The position numbers were made by a program, and so were the translations under genes. From contig NC_020174.2 in NCBI RefSeq assembly GCF_000224145.3, positions 1,496,734-1,560,733 of the forward strand: 64,000 nucleotides of DNA. The letters are read 5' to 3'. Source of the DNA: Ciona intestinalis (Eukaryota > Chordata > Ascidiacea > Phlebobranchia > Cionidae). A model generated the notes under the pieces. That model had not been told where the DNA came from, made no database searches, and saw only the letters and a list, made by a program, of their open reading frames with translations. Below, in pieces: positions 22,632 to 36,404 of this stretch (position 1 is its first letter; the number at the start of each line of letters is the position of its first letter).

Positions 22632-24344
22632 ATGGCGTCGCGTAAAACTATTTCATTTGTAACCGGCAACAAGAACAAATTAAAAGAAGTGCAACAATTT
22701 CTACATGGAAGTAGCTCCATTAACATTACAAGTGTCCCCCTTGACCGTAAGTTGTATTTTGTTTAATTTTTACTTTGCTTTAGAGTAGACGGATTGACTA
22801 CGTACATTTGCATGTAAATATTTAAATGGCTCGATAAACTACAGTAAAAATACCAGCCTGTGTCATGTAATTTAATACAAAAAAAAACAACAAAATAAAT
22901 CAGTACTATGAAAATTCATGAATATTTACAAACACTACTTTTACCGTGAATTTCAAGGGCAGCATTAACAATGCATAGAATTTACGGTATATCCAATACC
23001 ACCTTACAGGATGTAGTAAATTACGTTATAAAATAACCGTCATTACCTTCTACTTAATCCCACAGTGCCAGAATACCAGGGTGAACCTGATGATGTATCA
23101 AAGCAGAAATGTGCGGAAGCATCAAAACAACTAAGTGGTCCAGTTCTTATTGAAGATACTTGTCTCTGTTTCAATGCAATGGGCGGGCTACCTGGTCCTT
23201 ACGTGTGAGTAAATACATAATAAATGTATGTAAATTATGGTCCAATGTCTATGTGGTAATGGGCCAACTTCGACCTAAATCTTGGGTGCCATGGCATGCC
23301 CTGCTGTTAGACCTCACATGTGTAGAGTATAGTGACTAGTCGAATAAACTTAAATCCGATAAGCCAAGTTTTAAATTAGTAAAGACGTTTAATATCTTTG
23401 TATTCCTGCAGACTAAACCATTTATCATTGATTGTTGCATTTAGAAAATGGTTTTTGGAAAAGTTGGGTCCAGAAGGAATCTATAAGATGTTGGATGGAT
23501 GGGAAGATAAGAGTGGTTACGCCTTATGTACGTTTGCATACAGTAATGGGTTACAGGGAGATGATGTTTTGTTATTCCGGGGAAAATGTGAGGTAGGTTC
23601 AGTATTCAGTTGTGGCACCCACAAAATGATATATTCAATAATTCGTAAGCGGTACAAGGTGTATGAAACAGAACACCCATTTTAAAACGTCTGTTATTGC
23701 CCTGCCACGCAAGGACAAACAATTACATTCTTTTATATTATAGAAACTGATGAGTTTTTACTCTCGCTCTTTTAATTAAGTTTTTCTGTATTCTTTGATA
23801 CACTTGACAAGTTTTATGTCATTATATATTCTTTTTTTTCTGCAGGGCACAATAGTTCCCCCACGTGGTCCAAGGACCTTTGGTTGGGATCCTTGCTTTC
23901 AACCAAATGGATTTAATGAAACGTAAGTTTTACATTTGCATTTTAAACTTTTTACAAATTAAATTGAAATTATCTTGATGTATATAGTTACTAATTGGTT
24001 AATGTATTGTGGCATCCTGATAAATCTGATAAGTTTGCCACAAGAAATTACAAGTCTGGCACTACGACAACAATCCTAATGCATATATGTTGTGTAAATA
24101 GGTTATTGGTGTTTTCTATATATTATTTAGATCTTTTGACATTTTTAAGGGAAATACATTTTAAATATTGAGGGTTAGTGGCCATATGTATTTTTAACTT
24201 TACAATACACCAAGTTAATATTAAATTAATTTATTTATTCCCAGCTACGCTGAGATGTCTTCTGAGCTTAAGAATTCAATCTCTCACAGAGGAAAAGCGC
24301 TTGAAGCTCTATCTGAATATTTCAAAGAGAAAAACTGCGACTGA
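22632..24344 (+). CDS. itpa: Inosine triphosphate pyrophosphatase (ITPA)
   Basis: Five exons (22632-22746, 23066-23204, 23445-23592, 23846-23922, 24245-24344) join in phase to 192 aa; human ITPA is 194 aa. The enzyme hydrolyses ITP, dITP and XTP to the monophosphates, keeping non-canonical purines out of nucleic acids. Signature segments are [18 protein letters not shown] at the N terminus, [20 protein letters not shown] with the acidic metal-binding residues, the [16 protein letters not shown] helix, [15 protein letters not shown], and the C-terminal [14 protein letters not shown] with the base-recognition SHR motif. Intron 2 carries a copy of the window's dispersed repeat. It is convergent with the leucine-rich gene downstream. 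Confidence 0.96.
23255..23331 (+). repeat. Dispersed ~80-bp repeat, copy 2 (ITPA intron 2)
   Basis: Carries GGTAATGGGCCAACTTC, ATGGCATGCC and GACCTCAC in the same order and spacing as the copies at 7481, 32479, 33468 and 54416. Confidence 0.5.
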
Positions 24345-24683
24345 CATTTGGTTTGACTTGTTCTTTTTTATATCACTAGGATTTTGTATTTTATTGCTTT
24401 TTCAAAGTTAACAAACATGTGCAATATGGAATATATTTCATTCTGCACATTCAAGTTTATAATAACGAAAGGTTGTGTATTAATAAATATACGGAACAGT
24501 GATCATTAGTACATTAGTCACAGTTGTTAATGTACTATGTCATTACAACAAAATGATACAACAACAGTACTTAGTAGTTATTGCTACGATTAAAAAGAGA
24601 AATACGAAATGCTGGGCTTCAATAAAGTGTTCTCATATAAATAAATGAATTGGTTTGTTGCACATTGTGTTTACGTGACATCA
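24345..24683. other. Convergent 3' region between ITPA and the leucine-rich gene
   Basis: 339 bases shared by the 3' ends of two convergent genes. AATAAA occurs near 24483, and TTTATT words for the minus strand are present. Nothing else is seen. Confidence 0.5.
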
Positions 24684-27330
24684 TCAACTGAAGTCACATT
24701 CTGGTTCCCAAAATAATTCAATTTCCAAACCTTCGTATCCGAGATCTTTAGCAAGCTTTTGTAAAGATTCTTCAAACGCGCACCTCGGGTTTCTCGAAAT
24801 AGGGAATTTCGCTTGCATACTCACCAGCTGAGGGTCTACAGTTGTGTCGCTGGCCCGTGGAACTAGGGCCGAGAAAGAAATAAGTTCGTTGCAACTTGCT
24901 GGATTGTTTCTTATCATTGCTGCCTTAAAAACACGGATTGTTGTTTTCCACAAAAACGCCGGTTCGAGAATCACAAGTCTGCGTAAATATGTCAAACCTT
25001 TATCAAATAGGTTTATGACGTCATCAGCATCTGCGTCTGTGATGCCACAATGGTGAATTGTGACGTCTTCAATGAAGTGTTTTCCGGTCGTTAAAACGTC
25101 CATCAAACGATCACGTGTTTGTTGCCTTGCCAACCCGGTTTCATGCCTAAACCTCAATGTGCGTAAGCAGCAACGTCGTGTTACGTCATCAAGGTCCTTT
25201 GTGATGTCATCATTACGTTTCCCGTAATAAGCGTTGAGCCACAATAGTACATCGGTTGTAACGCTGTCGTTGGAGAACTCTAGGGAACGAAGCGACGGCG
25301 GGATGCGGATAAATTCTTTAGCGCCACGGGTAACACCGCTGATCGATCCATCTGCTAGGTGGAAGCACATTCGGATTCCAGAAAATTCCAAGGTCCGCAG
25401 TTTTGGCCAACAAGAAAATATTTCGTTCCACAGTGTTAGGGTCTAAATATAAAATGTTTTATTTCCATGTATCTATTCCCATTCTAATATTTATAAGCCC
25501 ATATTAGCTTCCTGGGCCTGTCACTTACTACTGCTAATTACCCCAATCATTTCAATTTTCAATTTACGCAACCCGGCAAGCGGCAACAGTATATAACGCG
25601 TACTGCTCGTTTGGCAATTTGTATACAACATCTGACCCTTTATACGTACAGTTGCGTTTATATGTGAAAGAAATTAGAACTCACATCGGTTGAGGTGTAT
25701 GTAGCTGGGTGATAGTCACATGTAGCGAGGGCGAATTGTTCAACTCCTGTGACGTCGCACAGAGCATCACGTGCCTGTAACAAGCATTGGGGATCGACGT
25801 GGCGAAAATTAAGTTCCCGGATTTCGGAAGGATTCGGCAAACTTCGGATTATTCTTCCAGCAGTGTGAGGAGATACGTCTTCAAATCTGCCAGAGAAATA
25901 TAGGTTTTGTTTTTTCTTATCAGCTTTTACTGTAAAGTTGAAATGAAACCAGTTGAATCCGGTTATATATCGTTGGTACACCGCTGCCGATGTATAGTTA
26001 GTATATATAGTACAATCGTATCTGGTTGTGAATAATATACTATCTAGGTTTCACATTTGACGTGCTATGTCTTTTTTTACACTTCAATAAATAGAACGCA
26101 ATCGTAAATTACCTCAACGACGATAGATCAATATTTAGTCCTTCTATCCTAGATTTCTGCAACACACTCAGGAGAACGTCCGAGAACCAATCGTGTATTG
26201 AACCGATGACAGCAACTTCAAGTTTTATCGTTGGAACCGATTTAGGAGCGCCCAATGGACCTGGGAATTTAGAAACCTGAATATTATATACCATAACTTA
26301 TACGAAAAAATGGATTACATACATTTGTTAAAGTGAAGAAAAAAATTACAAAAGGTTGTCCACTTAAAATGAACGAAATTTGCGGTTAAAGATGTTTAAT
26401 ACGAATGCAATAACCAAGTTGTTCCCGTCTTCTGTAGGAATGAATGCTTATTGTTTATCCCTTCGAGGAGAGACAACTTTATAATTGCGTGGTCGGATTT
26501 TCGGACTTAATTGAATGTTACAAAAAGGTATTGTAATATACTTGTATATACATACCGACAGTCTGTTCGGGGACCAAGTATTCAGACGGTTCGGGATATT
26601 TCGTTCTCTCTAGCGCAAGCTTGAGGGCGGTCAATGCAGCCCTTGTACAATGGACGTTGGTATCTCTTGCTCTTAGATCCAATACCATCGGGGTCTTGTT
26701 TTTCTTCTCTCTTTCTGCCTTCTCGCATACCTGCCTGCGTAGATCCTTAACCGAAGCGCAAAGGTGAAACTGGTCAGCTTTTTGTTGGAAGGTCGTGACG
26801 TCAGGCCCAGACGTAATGGGGAAGGAGCTTTGGCAAATGTCATGGCACATCAGAAACCCGTCCACAGCGTACATGACTAGCCATTGGCGCATGCGCAGTG
26901 ATAACCCGATGGGATATCCATTTTCGACGAGCACACCCGGTGAAAACACAGTGTCACCCCAGGTTGCCATGACAACTTGCACACACTGCCTTGAGAGCGC
27001 TGTCGCGCGGAAACGTCTTTCGTGCATTGAAGTCTCAGATTTGAAGAACTGACACTCAGGTGCATGATGTGTTTCATCCCAGAACCTCCTCTTGCATGAC
27101 GTGACGCTGCAGTCTTTGTCCGAGAGACAAGTATGGCCACGGTCGAGCGCAAGTATAAATGCACGTAGTATACTTAGCTTTATTAATTTCGGAAGTTGAT
27201 AGTTTACGATGAAGTCCTGCAGCAATTGATGAGCGTTGCTTACGTCATCTTCTAACACAAGACGAGCAAACATAGCTCGTCCCAGCGACTGCCGGCTGAT
27301 GTCAGTGAGGGACAGTAAAACATACGCCAT
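24684..27330 (-). CDS. Unrecognised protein with leucine-rich-repeat-like C-terminal half
   Basis: Four exons on the minus strand (27330-26556, 26260-26113, 25886-25685, 25442-24684) join in phase to 627 aa. The first ATG follows an acceptor-like ...tttgcag, so a non-coding or coding 5' exon may lie upstream. The N-terminal ~260 residues are helical and Cys-rich (HTCLSDKDCSVTSCKRRFWD, HAPECQFF). From about residue 265 there are irregular leucine-rich strands: KLEVAVIGSIHDWF, EIRELNFRHVDPQCLLQ, KLRTLEFSGIRMCFHL, SLRSLEFSNDSVTTDVLLWL, YLRRLVILEPAF. These resemble RNase-inhibitor or F-box type repeats. I do not recognise the family. A substrate-adaptor role in the LRRC or F-box/LRR style would be a guess. 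Codons are richer in GC than in neighbouring genes, and TGACGT motifs occur several times. Confidence 0.7.
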
Positions 27331-30300
27331 TCTAATATCTGCAAATGTGACGTGATTTAATGAACTTATGTGACTCAATGATGCCCCCGGCTAAAAGTGC
27401 GCCAAGAGTTTAGAAACAGCAACGATTCAACTCACAGGCAATATGCAAACTACTGTCTGTAATATGATATATAGTTCAAAAAAATATAATTTCCGTTCTC
27501 TTGTGGTGTTTTGTCTGTGTTTACATGTTCTAACTAAAACAACAAGCATATCTGTATATAGCTACTGCCTACTGTGAAACGACCCCACTTAAACAACAAT
27601 ATTGTGTGTATGCAGTAAAGAGAACTTTTTTTCAGCCTTCATTCGTAACGCTAAATCGTCTGTCCTGTCTTGAACCAGCATATGTATCTTACAGTACAGT
27701 TTACTGCTAGCTAAATATTAAATAAACCTTATTAAAAGTTGTTTTCTACTTTCCTAACATTATATTTTCTCGTTTATTTAACAAACGAGCCATTCCCACT
27801 ACAGTACTCACAAGTGACTACCAACAAACAGACTGCTTTACACTGGCAGCCGCTTGAATAGGAGACGCCGGATAATACCGACTGCGCGTCATGAATAAAC
27901 AGCGACTTTTTTCTCTTTATTATCCTAGCGCGTCGCACCTGACGTCACAAAACCGACCGCGAACGATCTTTCCATTTAACCTCATTTAGAAAATCTCTTA
28001 TTTTAAGTCGATTTTGAACCGAGCTGCATAAACAAGATGTTAGCAATGACGTTATTATTTGACGGTTAATACTTTATTGTAATTAGAACTGTTTTGCACA
28101 AAACAAAATGCCTGTGTTCAATAAACCAGACTTTTTGTTATTGCTTATTCAAGGAACTTTACAACTGCAAATAGGTTGCATTTGCTCGACATTGCATCAC
28201 AACAAACACATCATATTTCTTATCACACTGCGGCGGTGGTTAGATAGACACGTAGCCAGCGAAATATTTATCATATACTGTATCAACGTTTCGCCTGCTG
28301 TACGACAACGATTTATCTGGGTAGCGCAGTATTAACATAACTCTTTTGCCAAAACAGTTCAGTTTATCCTTAAAAACCTTTCTTATTTTGCCAATCTTGG
28401 CAATTTTCTCACCGTCTTATAGAAGAGACGAAATATCGTGCGAAATAGCAGTTTCAGTGTGGTATCCAGTTTTTCATTAATTATTGCACGAACCTAACTC
28501 ACACCTACCGATCCACTACTTGTAACACATCTCTGACTCGCGCGTTCCTCTGTGCCATCTATGATGAGTTTCCCTGCTGTGTCGTATCTGTTATGGCATT
28601 TCAAGACGCGACAACTCTAATTAACCATATGTTAGTTCGGTGTTATGTCAGCTGTTATACGAAGCAAACCCTTACTCGCTGAAATGTCAATAAGCTGTCA
28701 TGGCTCACACAACAGCGTTACTTTATTGCGCAAAGCAGTTGCACAAACAAACACATATTTGTGTCACGTCGAACTTCCTTTAGTAAACTTGGAAGTGAGA
28801 ACAACTATCTTGCGCAAAAACAACCCCATACTCACTGTTTATCTATAATCACGTTAACTACATAAAACACACAGACTTTCATTCGATGGTATTATCTGAA
28901 CTAATTATATATACAACATATGGTTGTACATAACTATAGCGTGTTTTAATGATTGTTGTCTCTTTTTTTAAAGCCATTATTTCTTTGAACCTAAAATGGT
29001 ATTGAATGAATTAACATAGACGGAAAGTCGCAATTAAACAATATCTCTAAAAGAGAGAGGCTTATGCTTATATCTATGAAAACGGCGAGGTTTCTTATAC
29101 GGACGTAATTTAGGCCAATTCTAGATTAGCATGCGGCTTTATCTTTAACCAATTACTTAATAAAACCATTGACCAGAATTGACGCGAGTACAATACGATT
29201 TATTATGCGGCCGTCTAGTTTATGGTGACAGTTATATTGAACATAATGTGGGACATCTTATTGCGCAGTGTTATCTTATAAAATAAATGTTGTTGTGTTG
29301 TTTGTGGTCTTGTGATTACTTACGTTTATCTCGCATGCCAACTGTCGAATACCGTTTGACAACACTTTAGAAATCTTGATGGTTTGAAAACCCTAATTAT
29401 AAAGTTCGTGAGCGTGACGAGCTGTGAAATTCCTTGTGCACTATACGCAAACAAACTGATTATAGGCACAAAGGAACCATTCATAATAATTACTGTAGTC
29501 TTGCGCGTAACAAAGAATCAATTATTGTTTTGTAAATAAGGCGCTGATAAGAAGTTACCTGTTGTTGAAGTTGATTTGTTTTCTTGTTGTTTGCTGTTCA
29601 ATATGGACATTTATCACCACTGTAATAGACAATAATATAAGGTTTGTCCAAACGGCAATATCTAGTTACCGCATGTGTCCCATCGGTCACTCGCTTGTGT
29701 GCAATATGTATATATATACGTATGTTGCGTGTGCATTAATACAGCAGTGTAGCTATATTCAATGTCTGATTAACATTTCTTTTCGTTAGTCGGTTAGTAA
29801 ACCGTAGTCATATAGATGTGTCAATATATATAAATGTGAGACATGAGTCAAAGCTGACAGTCAGCGCTTTATAACCGCACTAACTAACTATATGAGGTAG
29901 TCATATGTCCATACAGGGTTGGTACGAAGTATAACTGTATGTGATGTGAAGCTTACATGTTGCTCATACCGCGTCTTCCACTGCCAAAACTAGTTAAAAC
30001 CGATTTACGGTTTTTGCTGTTCATACTCGAAGCTTAGTTCTACAAGCGCATCGTTTGGTGCATGCATGGCCTACTTAATACACAGTATGTTGTTCATCAT
30101 GTATGTGCAACCACTTTTGATCGAACAACTTGTTTTTGATGGACAAGTAAATATGACCGCGAAACTGAACGCGAACTTCGGACTTCTGTGAATTGATTGA
30201 TGAAGAAAATAAGCAGAAACCCATTGTTACAAAACACCACATCGTAACATCTGTCAAATTTTTTATTGTGACGTAATAATAAAACCGTTCAATCGTTGAA

Positions 30301-30746
30301 AATAATATCCGACGTATGTTGGCCGGTAGAGGTCGCCACGGAGATGGAAATAAATACGAACGCGTATATTGCAGAAGCTCTGTACAACCGAAGCAAAAGT
30401 TTCAAACCCAAATTAAAAAGGATGGAAAGGTTGTTTATTTTCGTTTTACAGAAAATCTCTTTACTGGGTCAAGGGTTAAACATGTGATGACGTAAGCAGG
30501 CACTTAAGAATAAAACTCTCCACACGCATGATTGCACCCGAAGCAGCTGTGACGTAACAAACGTCTGATGACGTAGTAATACACGAAACTTTATGAAATT
30601 GAACTTTCATAACCTGTGACGTCTCCCGTGCTTATGACGACACAATCTATGCCAGAAAGTCGCATTGTTCCATATTTACATCGACCACGAGCTTTTTCCC
30701 TGCGTCGACCGTGACGTCACAATTGATGACATCATCAGTGGTGACA
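27331..30746. other. 3.4-kb gene-free stretch with TGACGT-rich sequence
   Basis: No frame with gene-like composition or splice support was found on either strand. The stretch separates the 5' end of the leucine-rich gene from the 3' end of RXR. It should contain the promoter and any 5' exon of the first and the 3' UTR of the second. TGACGTCA/TGACGTAA words recur at about 27941, 30269, 30487, 30550, 30568, 30616 and 30712. This stretch could hold regulatory elements or a non-coding RNA that I cannot identify. Confidence 0.4.
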
Positions 30747-33700
30747 TCACAGGTTGGCGACGCCAGCGAGGTTAATGTCATTGTTCTGTGTGGCTTGTGT
30801 GGATGGGGAGCTTGTAGCTTCCGTGTCATGGGGAGCCAGCTTATCCATGAGGAACTGATCAATTGGAGTGTTGCCGATCAACTTGAAAAAGAAAAGATGC
30901 TCAAGACACTTGAGGCCGATAGAGCGCAGGGCTGGGAGTCGAAGAAGAAGCTTTGCAAATCTAAAAAAGTCCATGTTATAACTCGACAGTGAGCATAAGG
31001 TGTGTCTGGTGTATAAGAAGGCAGAAATTTTATAACTTGACCATAACCATGCTACATGTACTTTGCGTATAATATATGTTAACACCAGACACATAACAGA
31101 CATTCTAACCTTCCAGCTTGGTCAGGATATTTAGATTTGCAATAAACCTCCAGCGATGCATAAACCTTTTCTCTTAATGTTTCAATGTAAGCTGGATCTG
31201 TCAAGTCTTTTGCATCTGTAACATGAGATAATACTTCATTATATTCTGTTACTTTTGCTACCAGGCATAATGTAAATAACTTCCCAATGGCTCATCTGGT
31301 ATAAAAAAAAATCATAGAGTATTTCGGCATTTCGTCTGCCAACCCGCAAGAGTCATTAACGTAAATGAGTTTCTTCTTGCAAGAGTTCGCAGACGAAACA
31401 TCGAAACACAGTAACACACTGCTTATTTATACGAGATGAGTCGTTGAAAGATTTTCTTCATTATATCATTCAACATCTAAATGTATTTAAGTGATGTCCA
31501 CGCAACTATATGATGGTTACAAAAACTCCCAGACAAGTTACAAATCAGTAATAAAATTAAATCCTTAAAATGCAAATACCTTCTAATATGAATCAATGAT
31601 AATACACAAGTTATATAGTCAAGACTGCAGCACAAACATGCCAAAGATTTTAATCTTTCGGTTACAAATTAATGGTATTTGCCAAAGACAATAATTACAC
31701 ACATTTAAAATACTTTCAAAACAACCGAATTAATAAGCATTCATGAATGTTTGGTATGTAGACAACTAATAGGAGGAAGACAAGAATTTTCTCTGAAATA
31801 CAAACGAACTCGTGTCAACTTTAGGTTCAGTCCAGTTTAAGTTTCATAAACAGCAATCTGATGTCACGTTTTACTTGACACATCTTAATTACTAATCCTC
31901 TACACACATGTATGTCATTACAAGTAAAGCAGCATTAGCAATCACACTTTCATACATGTAAGTTTTAAGATGCACCTACACCTAGTTTATATGTGCTAAC
32001 CTTTTTTCAAAATGCTAAAAATAGTACATCTCTGTAGGCACATCTATAAAAAGCTCACAGTCCAAAATTGCAAAAACACTCATTATAATAAGACATATTT
32101 TGTATGAAATACACTTAATCCCTTCTTATACAAAAGCTCACAGTTGTACTCAACACATATTTACCTGGGTTAAACAGAACAATCGCTCTAAGACATCCAA
32201 GCTCCGTTCTATCCATTGACATGTCTCTCATCTTAGCAATTAATTCCGTCAAAACTCGATCAAATATTGCTCCCACCCCCGCAGAGTGAGCACTCTGCCG
32301 ATAAACTCGGAGTCCGGAAGCAAGGATGATGCCATCAGGGATCTCGATGCTCCGATGACTGAATGAAGCGATCAGAAGTTCATTCCATCCTGTAGTTAAA
32401 GTTTATGGGAAAATAAATGTTATTGTATAATAACTAATGCAACATTATTTATATAAGCAGTGTGGAATATTAACTTCGGGTAATGATGCAACTCTGGACT
32501 AAATCCTAGGTCCCATGACGTGCCTCGCCATAGGATATCCTTACCCAAATAGAATAAAGGGCTTCATACTGTCTTGTTTGTTTACTATTTTTGTAAAACA
32601 ATTCAATCCAACAGTGGTGAAAACTTAATAAAGAGCATAAACTGACCAGTTTAACAAGATAAAAAGTAAAAACCCACAGACCTGCTCTCAGTAGCGTGAC
32701 CTGGTCATCCAATGGCAATGTACCAAACATAGGCACTCGCTTGGCCCACTCTACCAATGTAAACAGTTGATGATCAGCGGCTTTGCACACGCTTGTGTCT
32801 ATCGGCTGTGGATACAATGTATGGAATCTACTTTGGGGGTTGTTGAATGATTTATGAACACATTTACATGTTTAGTGTTCTTTGCATTTTTAATCCCATG
32901 ACAATGTGTTACATTATTTATTAACAATAATCTTGTATGACATCATACAAGAATAATTGATTGCAGCAGCAAATCTCACTCTAAAGCCACTTTAAAGTAG
33001 TGGAGTCTGTAATATGATATCTGCCATTCATAGATAGACAGAAAAATGCAAGTGATAGTTAACCCACAATCCTGTGAAACAAATTGCGTCTCATTGGATA
33101 TAATGTATATTTGAAATGCAGAGTAGAAATCTCAAAATAGGCCTACCCTACAACAGTACAACCCCAAGTTTGGTGCCAAACATTTTATCCTAAAAGATTC
33201 TTTGTAATGCAAAACAAACTTCTGTAGAAGATAAAACAACCCACTACCTCCTGCATGTTTATTAGTTCCTCCATTTTTGGATCTGATGCCAATTCTGCTT
33301 GAAGTATTTTATCTACAGGCATGTCATCATGTCCTCCATCACCATGACACTCATCTTGCTCACGATTCTTCTGTCGTTCCTCCTGGACAGCTGGGGAAGA
33401 GGAAACCGCTTCGTGAACGGGAATTTAGTCACAAAAATTTATCATCCAACTTAACAGGCGTGTCACGGGGTAATGAGCCAAATATGGCATAAATCCCAAA
33501 GGACCTCACCCAGATACAATAGAAAACAGACAAGGTAACTTTGACATTGGGGTAGCTTTGGTTGTTTTGACTGGGATGAGAGCCTTAATTAATACAGAGA
33601 ATACTTTTGCTGAAAGGTTGGATAATATCTTTGGCCAAATACCAAGACCCTTCCGTATCTTGCTATAGGACATCACCCATACAGAATTGGCTTATGGGAT

Positions 33701-36404
33701 TTCATGATACACGAGCTACTGATAATATCAATGATACATCAGGATGATCAGATATAACAATATCCACATTCAAACAGAATTAAGAATAGTCAACTCTCAA
33801 CTTACAACCTTTTACTTTTAAAAACATGAGACGTACACAATATACCTTTATTAAAAAAAAACTTATATCTGATGTGCAAGTTATTTCTTAAAACTAATGT
33901 TAGCTTCACTTGTGGTGAATAGACATCACATTAAATAAAGCTAAAGCCATTGGTACAGTGTATAACATGGGACTTGTGCTAATTCTATTGGTTTCCCACT
34001 TATTATTATAATGATGATTTAATGTTCAAGCTATGTGATAATATACCGGGAAAATATTAAGTTCATCCAGGCACAAAGGTCAATAGGGAAGTGATTAATG
34101 AACAATATCGCTATTCAAATATTCTCCTTGTATATTTGTCTGTATTAAAAAGTACATTGTCTGCCTATCGCATACAATGGAATAGGTTTAAACCCTTTAG
34201 ACCAATGGCAATGGCAAACAAATCTAAAACTATTAGGGGAATGAAAAAAAACATTTTATTAACATAATTTTGTGTTGTGCTAATAATTTGATTATTCACC
34301 ATTACTAAAAACATTTGTAATTTCCTAACCCACAATATAAAGTATTGCATTACTTTTTAATTATAAAAATCATGTTGGTTCCTTGTGTTTAAACTTACCA
34401 TGAACCGCAACAAACTCATTGACCTTACCAACCGGCATTATGACACAACAGTATGTAGATGACAGTTTACTATTATGACATCATAATACCAACTCACCTT
34501 CTTTTTTCATGCCCATCGTTATACACTTCTGGTATCTACAATACTGACAGCGGTTTCTTTGCCGCTTATCAATAATACAATCCTTGTCATCTCTACAAGT
34601 GTACGTCAAATACTTTCGAACAGTTCTTTTAAAAAATCCTTAAAAAAATGTTTGATTGTAGTTTTTAAAATACACATTTAATAAAATGCAGCTGCATTTC
34701 TATTGTAAAGCAAAATATGTTTGATATTATTTTGTATGCCAATCCATTACTTAAATATTGATACCAACAATACTGTTTGACTGCTGTGAACTTCATAATA
34801 TACGTGGAGTGGATGTCTTAAGTCTCAACACGTGCATTTATACATAATGAACAAGCATTCATACCTTTGCACCCTTCACAGCTATATACTCCATAATGCT
34901 TCCCAGATGCGCGATCTCCACACACTGCACAGATATGTTTTGACAATGGAACTCCACTACTGGACACAGAAAACATATTTGTTCCCATGTTTTCTGTTGA
35001 TGAAAGTTGTGGGTACTGGAGTGGAACCATAGACCCTTGACCCATTTCTTGTTTGACAGTTATGTTTCCAAAAGACATTGGGTTCCCACCTACAAAGTAG
35101 AATGTAAGCAAAATGATTGTTTTGCCATATGTTTCCAGTGTGATGGCAGTAATAGCAAGAAACTTGGGTGTAATTCTAAACCAATTGGTTTGGTAAACTT
35201 ATTTTGTACTGAGAGTTGTAGAATCTCAGCACATAGTAATGCAGTAGTATACATGTTTACTACACAGGGTCCTTGCTCTTTTATTGCTTAAACATAAATA
35301 TTTGTAATGCGTCAACATTTATTGACTTAGGAAACTAGTGGCTTATTTTTTTAAACCTACATGACACAGATTGAATTAAAGGTTTTATAATAACATGATG
35401 ACAACTGTTTACAAATGTTACGAGGACGTTAGTTGCAACATTCTTCTTGGTATTGTTTACTACAGTGAGTGAAATTTCCACGAAACATTGTTACTTTACA
35501 CAGCGATATATTGCTTACCAGCTTGACTTCCTGAACTGCTGTCTGGAATCTGTTGGGGTGAAATAGAACCATTGATTCCACCTACCTGTTATTTATAAAC
35601 ATTCGAGATTATAAAAACACAATTTAATCTATTTATATATAATTGTGTGGGACTTGTGCACTTTTCACCTTAAATAAGGATAAGGTATTAACCTGGTTTA
35701 CTTGTTACGCCTACAGGTTTTTCAACAGGATGTAGCTGGTTTAAAGCATTGTTAGAATCCAGAACTTCCCAATTATGACCTTAACATTACAAGCATACTT
35801 TTGCTCATAACATTGTGTAATAAACAATTTACTTAAATATTCCCCATTAACATTGATGATATTTAGTACATTTTGATTTAATTTACTGCCAAGAGCGCAG
35901 TTGTACGTTCAGTCAAACAATCTTTGTTTTAACGGTAGAGTAATTTTTGTTTTGACAGGTGTTATTATTAAAAAAACAGGGAAACAATACTCTCCCATTT
36001 TCTGTTTTGCTCAAGAACACATACGCCCACAATGGTAGCAGCTATGAGCCTTGAACCTGTAACCTCTTGATAAGAGGCATGCAAGGTAACCACTATGCCA
36101 ATTAGAAACTTAAGAACATACATACCGGCAATCTATCTGCTGAAAATCGGGACGCCATGGCTGGATTTGATGTTGGAACAGTAGGGGCCTCAGAACCGGG
36201 GACCATTAACCCATGGGGTAACTGGATCATTCCTCCTTGTGAGTTCATGACGAATTGGGGGTGGTGGGGCATTGGGGGCATCCCCCTGAACCCCATAATA
36301 GATAAAGCAGGAGGTTGTAAGACACGTTGGTTACTCTGGGTAAACATTGCCGGTGCGCTGGATTGGGAAGATGACAAACCATTCCCCGTAGTTGGCAATG
36401 ACAT
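30747..36404 (-). CDS. rxr: Retinoid X receptor (RXR) nuclear receptor
   Basis: Nine exons on the minus strand keep phase: 36404-36126, 35585-35519, 35089-34865, 34638-34498, 33390-33248, 32805-32682, 32389-32165, 31215-31110, 30960-30747, giving 507 aa. The N-terminal A/B region is Pro, Gly and Met rich. The DNA-binding domain at about 166-235 has both C4 zinc fingers ([21 protein letters not shown]-box CEGCKGFFKR, then [11 protein letters not shown]). The ligand-binding domain (~290-490) keeps RXR signatures: [28 protein letters not shown] with the retinoid-contact Arg, [39 protein letters not shown], and the AF-2 helix [11 protein letters not shown] binds DNA as obligate partner of RAR, VDR, PPAR and other receptors. 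An acceptor lies one base before the chosen ATG, so an upstream exon (possibly coding) or an SL site is likely. Confidence 0.95.
32479..32560 (+). repeat. Dispersed ~80-bp repeat, copy 3 (RXR intron)
   Basis: Carries GGTAATGATGCAACTCTGG, CCCATGACGTGCC, ATAGGATATCC and AATAGAATAAAG in the family order. It lies in the RXR intron between 32390 and 32681. Confidence 0.5.
33468..33530 (+). repeat. Dispersed ~80-bp repeat, copy 4 (RXR intron)
   Basis: A shortened copy with GGTAATGAGCCAAATATGG, GGACCTCACCCAGATACAA and TAGAAAACAG. More diverged repeat-like sequence continues around 33625-33690. Confidence 0.4.
36015..36105 (-). repeat. tRNA-derived SINE head
   Basis: Read on the minus strand it begins GGCATAGTGGTTACCTTGC, resembling a tRNA A box. 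About 30 bases later comes GGTTCAAGGCTC, resembling a B box. The sequence cannot form a proper tRNA with standard arms, so I call it a tRNA-derived SINE. Partial relatives may lie at about 55760-55795 and 59835-59885. Confidence 0.5.

Noticed and set aside
36015-36105. A functional tRNA gene
   Set aside because: A- and B-box-like words are present, but acceptor and anticodon stems cannot be formed. Better explained as a tRNA-derived SINE.
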